A stretch of DNA of 64,000 bases from CAZSBB01 sp964605235 (GCA_964605235.1 CAZSBB010000020.1:46887-110886), one strand, 5' to 3'. Shown: positions 24,066-33,726, numbered from the stretch's first letter. A program made the numbers and translations. Notes: generated by a model not told the origin, from the sequence alone.

Positions 24066-26270
24066 TCACGGCAGATAGCGAAACTCGTGACAGTTCAGCA
24101 GCGCCCAGCGCAGGTCCGCCATGCCCGCCAGACGGTCGGCGGCGCTTTCGATGACTGTTTGCGCCTGCGCGATCTCCGCCGCCGTCGGCTGACGGGTGAG
24201 GGCTTCCAGATAGACGCGGATAATGGCGGGCGTCAGGTCGTCCTGTTGCAGCAGCGAATACAGCGGCTCGCGCCGGCCTACTTTCGCCGCTTCGTTGGCG
24301 AGCTGTCCGTTCATCAGAATCAGGGCTTGGCGCAGGTTGGGATTGGGATCCCGGGTTTCGCCCAGCAGCACCCGGTCGCTCTGGCCGAACTGCCGCAGGA
24401 AGTGTTCGCCGGGCGCCGGGGCCGCCATGTCCACCGCCCAGCCGAAGCGCGGCGTCTCATCCACTACGCGGGTCACCGTCTTGTACTCGTACTCCACCTT
24501 GCCCTTGAGCTGCGCCTCAACCCGTTTGCGCGCCTCCTCAATGATTTCCGCCGGCACCATTTCCTGCACGCCCACCGCCAGCAGCCGCAGGTCGCGCAAG
24601 GGGTCCATTTCGTCCGCGAGCAACTGGTCAAAGTAATCGCCCTCGGCGGAATTGGCTTGTCGCATCATGGGCGTCAGCAGCAATTCCTGCTGCAGCAGCT
24701 CCTGGCCCTGTGCATTCACCGCATCCTGATTGCGGGCGATGGCGATGGTGACCTGCCGCTCCTTGCGGAAATCTTCGATCGCGTGCTTGCGCCCATCGAG
24801 CCGGCCGGCGACGATCAGGCTGTCGTACATCGCCTCGGCGAGCATGCGCCGCAGCGGGGCCGCGACGAACAACCGCTCGGCGGTGGCGCGCTCCAGCGGC
24901 GGCGTCTGCTCCAATTGCTGGCGCTGGTAGGCGTGCGACAGGACGATCAGGCGTTGCAGAGATTTGAAGTCATACCCATGGGCGATGAACTGCGTCGCCA
25001 GATAGTCGAGCAATTGCGGATGGCTCGGCGGGTTGTCGCCGCGGAAGTCGTCCACGGGATCGACCATGCCGCAGTCAAAAAACTGCGCCCACATGCGATT
25101 GACCAGCGCCCGGCTGAACGCGGGATGGCGCGGGTTGGTGAGGATTGCCGCCAGCTCATCGCGCAGGGGGGTGAGCTGGCGGTTGGCTTCATGTTTGGCG
25201 AGGTCATCGTGGACTTTCGCCATCTCGCGCGCCAGGCCGCGGGTCTTGTCGTTGGTTTCCTCGAGGTGGAACAACTCGTCGGCGACCTGATGCTGGCGAT
25301 GGGCGCGCAGCACCTGCAGTTCGGTGATCGCCTGTTCAATCTGCTGCGCGTCGGCGAACTGTTCCACCACCGGCCAGATCGGCTCAAGCGCGCGCTGCGG
25401 CTTGCCGGCGACATTCTCCACCGGGGGCCAGAGCACCCGCGGCTCCCGCACATGCGTCACGTGCAGCACTTTGAACGGGCGGTCCTTCTCGTACTGTCCG
25501 GTGTGACCAAAGTACGCGGCAATCTGGTAGTACTCTTTGCGGGTCCAGGTATCGAACGGATGGTCGTGGCACTGGGCGCACTTCATCCGCACGCCCAGCA
25601 GACTCTGGGTGACCACCCCCGCCAGTTCCAGCGGCTGGGCGTCCTCGGCGACGATGAAGCCGGCCGCGCCGTGCCGATTGGTCGAGCCGATGGCGGTCAG
25701 CAGTTCGCGCACCAGGTCGTCATACGCCACGTTCTTCCGCAGTGATTCCTGGAAGAACCGCGCCAGCTCGCGGCCGCCTTTGGCGTCCTGACGCACGCGG
25801 AACAGGTCGCCCAGAAAGATCGCCCAGCGTTGCACCCAGCGCGGGTGGGCGAGCAAACGATCCACCAGCAATTCCCGGCGGCGCGGGGCGGGATCGTCGT
25901 GATATTGCTCGTATTCCTCGGGCGTGGGAATTCGGCCGATCAGGTCGATGGTCACGCGGCGGAGGAAGGCGTCGTCATCCACCAGCGGCGCCGGGGTGAC
26001 GCCATGCGCCTGAGCGACGACCTCCACCAACCGATCCACCGACAGTTCCCCGGTGACGGTGGGCACCGCGACAAACGGCAAACCCGTTGGCTGGGTCCAC
26101 CGCAACGGATTCGGCTGCATCTGGGTGAGTGATTCAGGTGACCGCGCGGCGTCGACCGGCGTCACCATCAACGAACCGGGGCGCCAGAGTTGGGTGATGA
26201 CGAGCGCAGCGACAACGAGCGTTGTCAGCAAAAACACAGCCGAGGCCCACCGGCGGGTCGTGGTCGCCAT
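24066..26270 (-). CDS. DUF1549/DUF1553 protein with a cytochrome-c haem motif
   Basis: This protein of about 734 aa has an N-terminal membrane anchor (about 8-30). DUF1549 follows (about 75-280) with FLRRVTIDLIGRIPTPEEY, DRLLAHPRWVQRW and KCAQCHDHPFDTW; the CxxCH in the last could bind haem c. DUF1553 covers about 370-720, with AFSRALVNRMWAQFFDCGMVDPVDDFR, HPQLLDYLATQF and LNCHEFRYLP. A helical, Gln/Glu-rich insert (about 290-365) separates the two. These proteins are nearly restricted to Planctomycetes and Verrucomicrobia and pair with DUF1501 genes. Role is unknown; extracellular redox or polymer-related functions have been proposed. Start between 26270 and 26279 is uncertain. Confidence 0.9.
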   Translation of the reverse strand: MATTTRRWASAVFLLTTLVVAALVITQLWRPGSLMVTPVDAARSPESLTQMQPNPLRWTQPTGLPFVAVPTVTGELSVDRLVEVVAQAHGVTPAPLVDDDAFLRRVTIDLIGRIPTPEEYEQYHDDPAPRRRELLVDRLLAHPRWVQRWAIFLGDLFRVRQDAKGGRELARFFQESLRKNVAYDDLVRELLTAIGSTNRHGAAGFIVAEDAQPLELAGVVTQSLLGVRMKCAQCHDHPFDTWTRKEYYQIAAYFGHTGQYEKDRPFKVLHVTHVREPRVLWPPVENVAGKPQRALEPIWPVVEQFADAQQIEQAITELQVLRAHRQHQVADELFHLEETNDKTRGLAREMAKVHDDLAKHEANRQLTPLRDELAAILTNPRHPAFSRALVNRMWAQFFDCGMVDPVDDFRGDNPPSHPQLLDYLATQFIAHGYDFKSLQRLIVLSHAYQRQQLEQTPPLERATAERLFVAAPLRRMLAEAMYDSLIVAGRLDGRKHAIEDFRKERQVTIAIARNQDAVNAQGQELLQQELLLTPMMRQANSAEGDYFDQLLADEMDPLRDLRLLAVGVQEMVPAEIIEEARKRVEAQLKGKVEYEYKTVTRVVDETPRFGWAVDMAAPAPGEHFLRQFGQSDRVLLGETRDPNPNLRQALILMNGQLANEAAKVGRREPLYSLLQQDDLTPAIIRVYLEALTRQPTAAEIAQAQTVIESAADRLAGMADLRWALLNCHEFRYLP

Positions 26271-26375
26271 GCATGTCATCCGAGGTACAACGTTGCAGTT
26301 GCGGGATTATTCGGGATCAGCGGGGAAATAGTCAAGCGAAACCTGAAAAAGTTGGTGGGGGCACCCGGCATCGGT

Positions 26376-26462
26376 AAGCCGGGGATGGGCGCAGCGGATC
26401 GGGGGTTTGAGCCGCGCGGGCAATGGGTCAACCCCCGGATTCGCTCTGCTCATCCGCGGCTT
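26376..26462. repeat. Imperfect inverted repeat of about 35-bp arms
   Basis: The arms at about 26376-26410 and 26428-26462 are inverted copies with a few mismatches around a short loop. It lies between the DUF1549 gene and the TPR gene. It has no T-run and looks like a MITE or REP-type insertion. Confidence 0.65.
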
Positions 26463-26489
26463 GGTGTGGGGGGATGTAACAATCCTGAC

Positions 26490-28928
26490 TTACTGGCCGC
26501 CGGTCAGCGCCGTGCGCAGCGCCTGGGCGTAAGCCGAGACGTTGGCGTCGTTGGAACGCAGCGCCGCAGCGAGGATCGGATCGTTGGCGGCGGCGATCTG
26601 CGTCGCCAGGTAGGCGGTCTGCACCAGCGGATCGCTGCTGCGCTGGGCGGCTTCATGCACGCCCGCCAGAAGCTTGCGGCCGGCCGCGCCACCGGGGGCG
26701 AAGCTGACCGTCCACGCCAGGCTGTTGGCGCTCATGCTCGCCGCCTGCTGGTTGATGATGCCGGTGATGCGGTCCAGATCGGACTTGCGCGCGGGTTCCT
26801 GCGCCAGCAGGCTGCACAGCGGCGTCAGCCGCGCCAGCAGACGCAGTTGCTCAGCGGGGGCGGGGCCGGCTTCCAGGGCGGTGGTCCACCGGCTGACAGC
26901 GGTCATGGTCGGCCGCTCGCCGGTGCGGGTCAGCAGGTGGGGCATGTCGATCGCGCCCAGCGGGCCGCTGCCGAGCGTGCCGTCGGCTTTGACCTGCGGG
27001 TCCAGCACCGCCGCGACGGAGAACGCCACTTCCGGCGTGCTGTTGTAGCTGAGCAGATGGCCCAGATCGCCGCGGTCGAGCCGCACGGGCACGGTGATCG
27101 ACTCGCCAGCGCCCAGCATGATCTGCCGGCGCAGGCTCACCACCAGCGGAGCGACCTTAAGCGCTTGAGCGTCCGTCTGCCAGGGGGTCTGGTAGACGAC
27201 GAGATTGGTCGGCAGTGTGCCGCCGGGCGCCAGTTCCAGCGCCAGGTTGCTGCGGTTGGTCATGCTGACCAGGGCGGTGATGGGTTCGAGGAAATCGAAG
27301 CGATCCTGGGGCAGTTGCAGCCGCACCTGCGTCCAGGGGGTCTGGCCCGGCAGGGGGGCGACGATGGAGGCGGGCAACTGCGCCAGCACGCCGGCGATGG
27401 AGGCGCCCGAGGGCGTCGGCTCGGCGCTCAGGCCGCTGCGGGTGAGGTCCAGCAGCGCCAGCACGCCGGCGAGGCTGTTGGGCGCCATGGCGACGGCGCG
27501 GCGGAGGTAGCCGGTGCGGAGGTCGGAGTCGCCATGGAGCGAGCAGCGCGCCAGGCCGACCAGCGCCAGCACATCCTGCTCGGCAACCGCGCCAAAGAGC
27601 TGGCCGGCGGCTTCGAAATCGCCGTTGCGCAGCTTGACCCAGCCGAGGGTGCGCTGGGCGGCCACATTGTCGGGATGCCGGGTGACGAATTCCTGCACCG
27701 CCCGGGCGAAGGGTTCGGACAGGTTGGCGCTGAAGGCGGCGGTGAGGAAGCTGAGGGTGACCGCCGCCTGGTCGTCGCCGCGCTCCACGCGCTGGAGGTA
27801 GTAATCGCGCAGTCGGCGGAAAGAAGCGTCGGCGGCAGCGCGGGCGCCCATGTGTTCATGCAGCGCCAGGCGGACGGTTTCCAGTTGGAAGGGCAGTCGG
27901 CTGGTGTTGTCGACTTCCATCAGCGCCGCTTCCAGGCCGTCGATCATTTCCAGGGCTTTCTGACTTTCCCCGGTGGCGATCAGGCAGACGACCCAGTTGT
28001 AGACGAATTGCTCGTCAGCGCCGGGCAGGCCGAGCATGCGGACGACGAGATACTGCTGGGCGGCGGCGGCAAAGGCGTTCTGCGTCATCAGCAGGTCCGC
28101 CAGCACGCGGCGGCTGGTGGTGTCCAGCGGGTTGACGTTGAGCACATGCAGCAGCGTCGCGCCCACGCTTTGGGGAGCCGCCTGCCTGGCGACCGCCAGT
28201 TCATACATCAGGCGCGCCGCCTGGCTGTTGCTGCGGTCGAGTTCGACGGCTTTTTTCAGTTCGTCACCGAAGGTTTCCTGATCGCCCAATTCGGCGGCCT
28301 GCTGGGCGATGTAGGAATGCAGCCGACTCTTGACGGCAGCGGAAAGCGATCGGCCGCCGACGCTTTCGAGCACGCCGTTGGCGGCATGAATGCGCTGCTC
28401 GACGGTCGACTGCGAGTTGGCGGACAGGAGGATCAAATCGAGCTGGGCGGCATCTTCGCCCGGACGCAGACGGACATATTCCTTGAGCGCGTTGAACTGC
28501 CCGACGAGATCGGTTTCCAGTTGGGCGACTTCTTTACGCAGCATCCAGCCGTCGGCGTCGTCGGGGTTCACCGTCAGCGCCTGGTCGAGCAGGATGCGGC
28601 AGCGGGTCAGTTGATCCGGACGCACGTTGCCGCCACCCGCCAGTTGCTGCCGCGCCAGCACGATGAAGTGGTCGGCGAGCATGGCGCGGGCGACGGCGTC
28701 ATTGTTGGCGGGAGCGGCGGGGGCGCTCATGGTGGCATTGCCCGCCGCCGGATTCTCAGCCGCGCTGTCGATGACGATCGTGCTGCCCGGGGCTGCCGTC
28801 TGTCCGCCGCCCCATTCGCCTTGCTGGGCGCGGCTGGTCACGACCGCGCTGAGCACCGCCACGCCCGCCAGGATGGTCAGAGTCAAGCGGGAAAGGGTTC
28901 CACGCGCTGCACGTTTGCTGCTGGCCAC
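26490..28928 (-). CDS. Large TPR-repeat protein, membrane-anchored or secreted
   Basis: This 812-aa protein starts with GTG, preceded by GGGAG about 9 nt upstream. A signal or anchor sequence (about residues 14-34) is followed by an Ala/Pro/Gly-rich linker. TPR-like helical repeats cover about 75-510 (for example DQALTVNPDDADGWMLRKEV, LVARQAAP-type pairs, FVTRHPDNVAAQRTLGWVKL). Residues 550-680 look beta-rich (FDFLEPITALVSMTNRSNLAL), like an immunoglobulin-like domain, and the end is helical again. Such large proteins in planctomycetes are thought to serve envelope assembly or secretion; no partner can be named here. Confidence 0.75.
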   Translation of the reverse strand: MASSKRAARGTLSRLTLTILAGVAVLSAVVTSRAQQGEWGGGQTAAPGSTIVIDSAAENPAAGNATMSAPAAPANNDAVARAMLADHFIVLARQQLAGGGNVRPDQLTRCRILLDQALTVNPDDADGWMLRKEVAQLETDLVGQFNALKEYVRLRPGEDAAQLDLILLSANSQSTVEQRIHAANGVLESVGGRSLSAAVKSRLHSYIAQQAAELGDQETFGDELKKAVELDRSNSQAARLMYELAVARQAAPQSVGATLLHVLNVNPLDTTSRRVLADLLMTQNAFAAAAQQYLVVRMLGLPGADEQFVYNWVVCLIATGESQKALEMIDGLEAALMEVDNTSRLPFQLETVRLALHEHMGARAAADASFRRLRDYYLQRVERGDDQAAVTLSFLTAAFSANLSEPFARAVQEFVTRHPDNVAAQRTLGWVKLRNGDFEAAGQLFGAVAEQDVLALVGLARCSLHGDSDLRTGYLRRAVAMAPNSLAGVLALLDLTRSGLSAEPTPSGASIAGVLAQLPASIVAPLPGQTPWTQVRLQLPQDRFDFLEPITALVSMTNRSNLALELAPGGTLPTNLVVYQTPWQTDAQALKVAPLVVSLRRQIMLGAGESITVPVRLDRGDLGHLLSYNSTPEVAFSVAAVLDPQVKADGTLGSGPLGAIDMPHLLTRTGERPTMTAVSRWTTALEAGPAPAEQLRLLARLTPLCSLLAQEPARKSDLDRITGIINQQAASMSANSLAWTVSFAPGGAAGRKLLAGVHEAAQRSSDPLVQTAYLATQIAAANDPILAAALRSNDANVSAYAQALRTALTGGQ

Positions 28929-29018
28929 GATTGCGTCTCCCTGTTCAAACCGTTCGGCAGGACGTTCGGCCGACCCGGTGTCTCGGTTCCCACGTTCACG
29001 GCAGTGAACGCCAAAAGT

Positions 29019-29324
29019 TCAGTTCAAGTAGGACCAACTCACCCACACCCCGTAGCCCAGCGTCAGCCAGACCAGCATGCCGGTGACGAGTTTCAGGAAG
29101 CTCGTCAGGCTGCGCGGCGCCCGGGGAAACAAAGCGTCCGCGACGAAAACCATAAACACAAACTGCGACGCGGCGATCGCCCACACGGCTCCGCAGCGCA
29201 CCAGGCGCGCCAAGTCCACCGCGCCCGGCCCTGTGTCCTTGATCGGCATATCCCACAGCCAAAGCCCAATTAACAGCAGGGCTCCCGCCCAGATGCAGCC
29301 TAGAACCAGCCGCCATGTCCGCAT
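29019..29324 (-). CDS. Small integral membrane protein (101 aa)
   Basis: Three hydrophobic helices (about residues 5-24, 43-66 and 76-99) and a basic N-terminus suggest a small inner-membrane protein. It is encoded about 60 bp downstream of trpA on the same strand and about 90 bp before the TPR gene. A short inverted repeat (28993-29010, 7-bp arms) follows its stop. I do not recognise the family, and no function can be given. Confidence 0.6.
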   Translation of the reverse strand: MRTWRLVLGCIWAGALLLIGLWLWDMPIKDTGPGAVDLARLVRCGAVWAIAASQFVFMVFVADALFPRAPRSLTSFLKLVTGMLVWLTLGYGVWVSWSYLN

Positions 29325-29383
29325 CGGCGGGCGTCCTCCACGGCCTCCCTGAACCGCTGGCTAACCATCGGCGGGATGTCGGC

Positions 29384-30202
29384 TCAGCGACTGACGGGCG
29401 TCGGCTGGGGCAGACCGGTCGCCAGTTCTCTGACGAAGCGGCCAACCGCCTCCACCACCGCGGCAGGGCCCTGGGCGCGCACCTGCGCCACCTGCCGCAT
29501 GATCGCTGATCCGACAATCGCGGCATCCGCCACCGCCGTCACCTGGCTGACCTGCTGCGCATTGCCGATGCCGAACCCCACCGCAATGGGCAGGTCCGTC
29601 ACGTCCCGCAAGGCGCTGATGCGCTGGGACAGGTCCGGGGGCAATTCGCTTTTTTCGCCGGTAATCCCTGCACGGGAAAGCAGATACACAAATCCGCTGC
29701 TGGCTTTGGCGATCCGCTGGGCGCGGTCCAGCGATGTGCTCGGGGCGATCAGGAATGAGCAGATCAGCTCCTGCTTCCGCAGGTCGTCCGCCACGCGCTC
29801 GCCTTCCTCCACCGTCAGGTCGGGAATGATGAAGCCATCGAACCCGGCAGCTTTGGCGTCGGTGAGGAAGCCTTGACCCAGCCGATGCACGATCGAATAG
29901 CTGAGCATGGCGACCAGTCCGACGCCGGTGCGCGAGCGCAGTTCGCGGACGGTTTCGAGCACCTGGCGCGGGCGGAGCTGACGTTCCAGGGCATAGGTCA
30001 TCGAAGCCTGGATGACCGGGCCGTCGGCAATGGGGTCCGAGAACGGAAAGCCCAGTTCGCAGATGCTCGCCCCGGCGGGTTCGAGCTGCTCGATCAGCCG
30101 GCCGGTGGTCGGCAGGTCCGGGTCGCCGGCGGTCAGATAGGGCATCAGCGCTTTGCCGCCGCGGCGGCGCAGTTGCCCGAAGATGGCGTCAATACGGTTC
30201 AT
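29384..30202 (-). CDS. trpA: Tryptophan synthase alpha chain
   Basis: TrpA cleaves indole-3-glycerol phosphate to indole and glyceraldehyde-3-phosphate and feeds indole to TrpB. The 272-aa product has both catalytic acids (E49 in CELGFPFSDP and D60 in IADGPVIQ) and the phosphate loops GFGIGNAQQ and GSAIM near the C-terminus. The start is placed by a TATTCT -10 box ending 6 nt before the ATG, with no Shine-Dalgarno. trpB is not in the window; trpC is 15 kb away, so the trp genes are scattered. Confidence 0.95.
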   Translation of the reverse strand: MNRIDAIFGQLRRRGGKALMPYLTAGDPDLPTTGRLIEQLEPAGASICELGFPFSDPIADGPVIQASMTYALERQLRPRQVLETVRELRSRTGVGLVAMLSYSIVHRLGQGFLTDAKAAGFDGFIIPDLTVEEGERVADDLRKQELICSFLIAPSTSLDRAQRIAKASSGFVYLLSRAGITGEKSELPPDLSQRISALRDVTDLPIAVGFGIGNAQQVSQVTAVADAAIVGSAIMRQVAQVRAQGPAAVVEAVGRFVRELATGLPQPTPVSR

Positions 30203-30208
30203 ACGCAG

Positions 30209-30237
30209 AGAATACGGCCCACGCAGCGGTGTGGCAA
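30209..30237 (-). promoter_or_regulatory. trpA promoter, leaderless type
   Basis: Minus strand: TTGCCA (30237-30232), a 17-nt spacer, TATTCT (30214-30209), then 6 nt to the ATG at 30202. Confidence 0.65.
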
Positions 30238-30295
30238 TGGCGTGGTCATGCGATCTCCGTGAGACGCCACGACCATGCGTGACGGCGGTACAGCT

Positions 30296-31351
30296 TCATT
30301 TGCCCAGCGTCTGCCGTTTCTCGCCGATCAGCTTCAGCAGCGCCTTGTGCGGGTCGGCAAACTTCGCCAGCCCTTCGCGCATCAGCACGTCTTCCATCTG
30401 CTGCACATCGACCAGCTTGGCGATTTCCGCCAGCACCGCGGCCGGGGGCATCTGGTCCACCTGCCTGGTGTAGCTGCAGCCGAGTTCTTCCACGGCGTCA
30501 TTGGTGGCGGGGGGGTTGGTCTGGATGTCGCTGCCCGCCAGCGCCGCGACGTACTTGTCCGGCGAATCGGTTTTCAGCTTCGTGCCCGTGCTGGCGAAAA
30601 TGATTTCCTGCTGCAACGGCAACCGCTTGTCCGCCCAGAACTGCTGGTTGAGCTGCCAGAGCTGCTTGACATTGACGATGCCCACCTGGCCCTGCGCCGC
30701 GGCCGAGAGCTGGGGCACGTGCTGCTGGGTGTAGACATCCACGCGCGAGACGAAAATGCTGTACACGCTCTTGAAACCAGTGAGCCCATGCTGACGTCGC
30801 TGCGCGCCGCGCCACACGGCGGCGCGGGCGGCTTCGTACTGGCGCTGGGAGAAGATCAGCGTGACGTTGAGCGTGATGCCCGCGGCCGCCAGCTCTTCAA
30901 GCGCGCCGATGCCGCCGGCGGTGGCGGGGACTTTGATCATGCGATTGCGGTGGCCGGCCGCCCATTTTTTCCCCAGCTCGATGTACCGAGCGCTGCGCTG
31001 CGCCACCGGCGGGGCGAGCTGCACATCCTCCAGCAGCGGATCGAGCTCGAAGCTGACGTAGCCGTCGTTGCCTTTGGTCTGCTCCCACACCGGCAGGAAC
31101 ACATCCTGGGCCTGCTTGACGAGCTGATCGGTCATCGCCCAGGCGACCGTTTCATCATCCAGCCCCTGCTGCATGAGCTGGCTCAACGCTTTGTCAAACC
31201 GCCCGGTCTTGAGCAGGTCCGCCACGATGATCGGGTTGGACGTCGCGCCGGTCGCGCCCAGGGCGCGGTTGCGCTGCACCAGATCGGGATCAATGGAATC
31301 GAGCCAGAGTTTGGTGCCGCAGGCGATGAGGCTTTGCAGGGGTGAAGACAT
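30296..31351 (-). CDS. tal: Transaldolase
   Basis: Transaldolase moves a dihydroxyacetone unit between sugar phosphates in the non-oxidative pentose phosphate pathway. The ATG at 31351 (AAGG upstream) gives 351 aa, the longer form seen in actinobacteria and planctomycetes. Diagnostic segments are LWLDSIDPDLV near the start, GATSNPIIV (about 33-41), the Schiff-base Lys in MIKVPATAGGI (about 137-147), NVTLIFS (about 161-167) and the late IQTNPPAT block. It follows glmS on the same strand, separated by a repeat element. Confidence 0.92.
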   Translation of the reverse strand: MSSPLQSLIACGTKLWLDSIDPDLVQRNRALGATGATSNPIIVADLLKTGRFDKALSQLMQQGLDDETVAWAMTDQLVKQAQDVFLPVWEQTKGNDGYVSFELDPLLEDVQLAPPVAQRSARYIELGKKWAAGHRNRMIKVPATAGGIGALEELAAAGITLNVTLIFSQRQYEAARAAVWRGAQRRQHGLTGFKSVYSIFVSRVDVYTQQHVPQLSAAAQGQVGIVNVKQLWQLNQQFWADKRLPLQQEIIFASTGTKLKTDSPDKYVAALAGSDIQTNPPATNDAVEELGCSYTRQVDQMPPAAVLAEIAKLVDVQQMEDVLMREGLAKFADPHKALLKLIGEKRQTLGK

Positions 31352-31484
31352 GGAGGGACCTTGTGCAGGAAGGTGAAAACGAACCACGGCCGACATGATG
31401 GCCCCGGCATTCTACCGGACTGGCGCGCCGCGTTGATGAAACGTCGGTTGGCGTGGGATTTTAGGCTCGATGCCGGAAGCGTGA

Positions 31485-31600
31485 TCACCACAGAGACACA
31501 GAGAGCACCGAGTTGAAGCAGCACCGAGAGATACAGGCCAAGCTGAAGAACTCAGCCTGCTTTTGCATTCTCTCTGTGTCCTCTGTGTCTCGGTGGTGAA
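31485..31600. repeat. CACAGAG-type inverted repeat element, copy 2
   Basis: The left end (TCACCACAGAGACACAGAG) and right end (TCTGTGTCTCGGTGGTGA) are imperfect inverted repeats. The right end shares TGTGTCTCGGTGGTGAAT with the element at 22569-22676, while the interiors differ. It lies between glmS and the transaldolase gene. Confidence 0.75.
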
Positions 31601-31614
31601 TCTTGAATTGATGC

Positions 31615-33492
31615 CTATTCCACCGTCACGCTCTTGGCGAGGTTGCGCGGCTTGTCCACGTCATGGCCGCGCAGCACCGCCGCGTGGTACGCCAGCAATT
31701 GCAGCGGGACCACCGTCAGGATCGGCTGCAGGGCTTCGGGCACATCGGGGACGTAGAACACTTCGTCGGCGTATTTGCAGATGGCGTCATCGCCTTCGGT
31801 GGCGACCGCCAGCACCCGGCCGCCGCGGGCGCGGACTTCCTCGATGTTGGAGATGACTTTGTCGTACTGGCTGCCGCGCGGGGCGACGAAGACCACCGGC
31901 ATGCCTTTGTCGATCAGGGCGATCGGGCCATGCTTCATCTCGGCGGCGGGCATGCCCTCGGCATGGATGTAGCTGATTTCCTTGAGCTTCAACGCGCCCT
32001 CGATCGCCACCGGATAGTTGTAGCCGCGGCCCAGAAACAGCCAGTTCTCGCGGTCCACGCAGCGCTCGGTGCAGGTGCGGATGTGGTCGGACTGCTCGGT
32101 CACGCGGGCGATCAGCTCGGGCATGCGTTCCAGATCGCGCAGGTACGCGCGGACCACTTCATCCGACAGGAACCGGCGTTTGCCGATGTACAGCGCCATG
32201 AGCGTCAGCACGGTCACCTGGCCCACGAAAGCTTTGGTGGACGCCACGCCGATCTCCGGGCCCACGTGCAGGTACACCCCGGCATCGGTTTCCCGGGCGA
32301 TGCTGCTGCCGACCACATTCACCACGCCCATCGCCAGCGCCCCGCGCTCTTTGGCTTCACGCAGCGCGGCCAGCGTGTCGGCGGTTTCGCCGCTCTGGCT
32401 GATGGCGACGCAGACGGAGCCTTCCTCGATGATGGGATTGCGATAGCGAAACTCACTGGCGTACTCGCAGCGGGCGGGAATCTTGGCGAGGTCTTCAAAG
32501 AGGTATTCGCCGATGAGCCCGGCATGGTAGGCGGTGCCCTGGGCGGTGAAGATGAAGCGCTTGGCGCGGACCAGATCGCGCGTGTGGGCGCTCAGCCCGC
32601 CGAGCACGACGCGGGCTTCGCGCTGGTCGATGCGTCCGCGCAGACAGTTGCGGATGGATTCGGGCTGCTCCATGATCTCTTTGAGCATGAAGTGGCCGTA
32701 TTGCCCGAGCTCGATTTGCTGGAGATCGAATTCGAGTTCCGTGACTTCGCGGGTCACGGGCACGTTGTCGATGGTGGTGGTGCGGAAGTCGACGCTCCAG
32801 GGTCCGCCGCTGCCGAAGCGATCCTCCGGGCCGGCGCACAGGCGGACGACCTGATAGTCGTCGAGGGTGATGACCTGGGTGGTGTGGGAGATGATCGCCG
32901 AGGCGTCGGAGGCGACGACGTAGCTTTTGTCCGCGAGGCCGACGATCAGCGGACTGCCTTTGCGGGCGCAGATGAGCGTATGCGGCTCATTGTCGCAGAA
33001 GCAGGCGATGGCGTACGCGCCGGTGACCTCGCGCAGGGCGGATTGCACGGCGCGCTCCAGGTCGCCGTCGTACAGCTCGGCGATCAGCTTGGCGAGCACT
33101 TCGGTGTCGGTTTCGGATTCGAAGTGATGGCCCTTGTCGGTGAGGTATTTGCGCAGGGCGAGGTAGTTTTCGATGATGCCGTTGTGCACGAGGGCGACGG
33201 TGTGGTTCTGGCGGGTGGTGCCGCGGTGGGGGTGGGCGTTGGCCTCGCTGGGTTTGCCGTGGGTCGCCCAGCGGGTGTGGGCGATGCCGATGCTGCCGTC
33301 AAAGCCGCCGGTGGATTGGATCAGGTCTTCGAGCACGCGCACGCGACCGACGCTCCGGCCGACGCGCAGCCCCTGCTCGCTGATGACCGCCACGCCCGCC
33401 GAGTCGTAGCCGCGATATTCCAACCGCTTGAGCCCCTCGATGAGCAGGGGGGCCGCCTGCTTGTCGCCCACGTAACCGACGATGCCACACAT
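31615..33492 (-). CDS. glmS: Glutamine-fructose-6-phosphate aminotransferase (isomerizing)
   Basis: GlmS makes glucosamine-6-phosphate, the first step of UDP-GlcNAc synthesis. The 625-aa product has an N-terminal Ntn-type glutaminase starting MCGIVGYVG (Cys2 becomes the nucleophile), with HTRWATHG and NGIIENY. Two SIS domains bind the sugar phosphate (GTAYHAGL, SQSGETADT, VASTKAF, LGRGYNYPVAIEGALKLKE, AEMKHGPIALI), and the protein ends NLAKSVTVE as in the whole family. GGAGG lies 9 nt before the ATG. Peptidoglycan or other GlcNAc polymers are therefore made in this organism. A 12-bp hairpin lies in the upstream region (33543-33572). Confidence 0.97.
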   Translation of the reverse strand: MCGIVGYVGDKQAAPLLIEGLKRLEYRGYDSAGVAVISEQGLRVGRSVGRVRVLEDLIQSTGGFDGSIGIAHTRWATHGKPSEANAHPHRGTTRQNHTVALVHNGIIENYLALRKYLTDKGHHFESETDTEVLAKLIAELYDGDLERAVQSALREVTGAYAIACFCDNEPHTLICARKGSPLIVGLADKSYVVASDASAIISHTTQVITLDDYQVVRLCAGPEDRFGSGGPWSVDFRTTTIDNVPVTREVTELEFDLQQIELGQYGHFMLKEIMEQPESIRNCLRGRIDQREARVVLGGLSAHTRDLVRAKRFIFTAQGTAYHAGLIGEYLFEDLAKIPARCEYASEFRYRNPIIEEGSVCVAISQSGETADTLAALREAKERGALAMGVVNVVGSSIARETDAGVYLHVGPEIGVASTKAFVGQVTVLTLMALYIGKRRFLSDEVVRAYLRDLERMPELIARVTEQSDHIRTCTERCVDRENWLFLGRGYNYPVAIEGALKLKEISYIHAEGMPAAEMKHGPIALIDKGMPVVFVAPRGSQYDKVISNIEEVRARGGRVLAVATEGDDAICKYADEVFYVPDVPEALQPILTVVPLQLLAYHAAVLRGHDVDKPRNLAKSVTVE

Positions 33493-33542
33493 AGGCGGAT
33501 GCCTCCACGGACCTGGGTTGAGTGATGCCGATGCACATTCAC

Positions 33543-33572
33543 CGCCGCGCTTCGCCCTGACGAAGCGCGGCG
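33543..33572. other. Perfect hairpin upstream of glmS
   Basis: A 12-bp perfect stem (33543-33554 with 33561-33572) and 6-nt loop, about 50 nt before the glmS start and after the phosphoesterase gene. There is no T-run on either strand, so it is more likely a leader structure or repeat than a terminator. Confidence 0.55.
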
Positions 33573-33726
33573 ATTTCCAGGCGCTGTCAGCGGTCGTCTG
33601 CTGTCGCCCGAGCCTGCATCATAAGTTGCATTTGCCCGGGGGCGAACCATTTCACATCGGGTTTGCGTAAAGATGCAGCCGTCACCATCGGCATAAAACG
33701 CACGGCAAACGCCGCGGAAATCAGGC

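Noticed and set aside
26190..29273. A 1,027-codon plus-strand ORF across the TPR gene and its flanks
   Set aside because: It is antisense to convincing TPR and membrane-protein genes and its translation is Gly/Gln/His/Arg-rich; a GC-rich shadow frame.
33493..33726. glmS ribozyme upstream of glmS
   Set aside because: The region has only a simple hairpin; the conserved ribozyme core and pseudoknot sequence are not seen.
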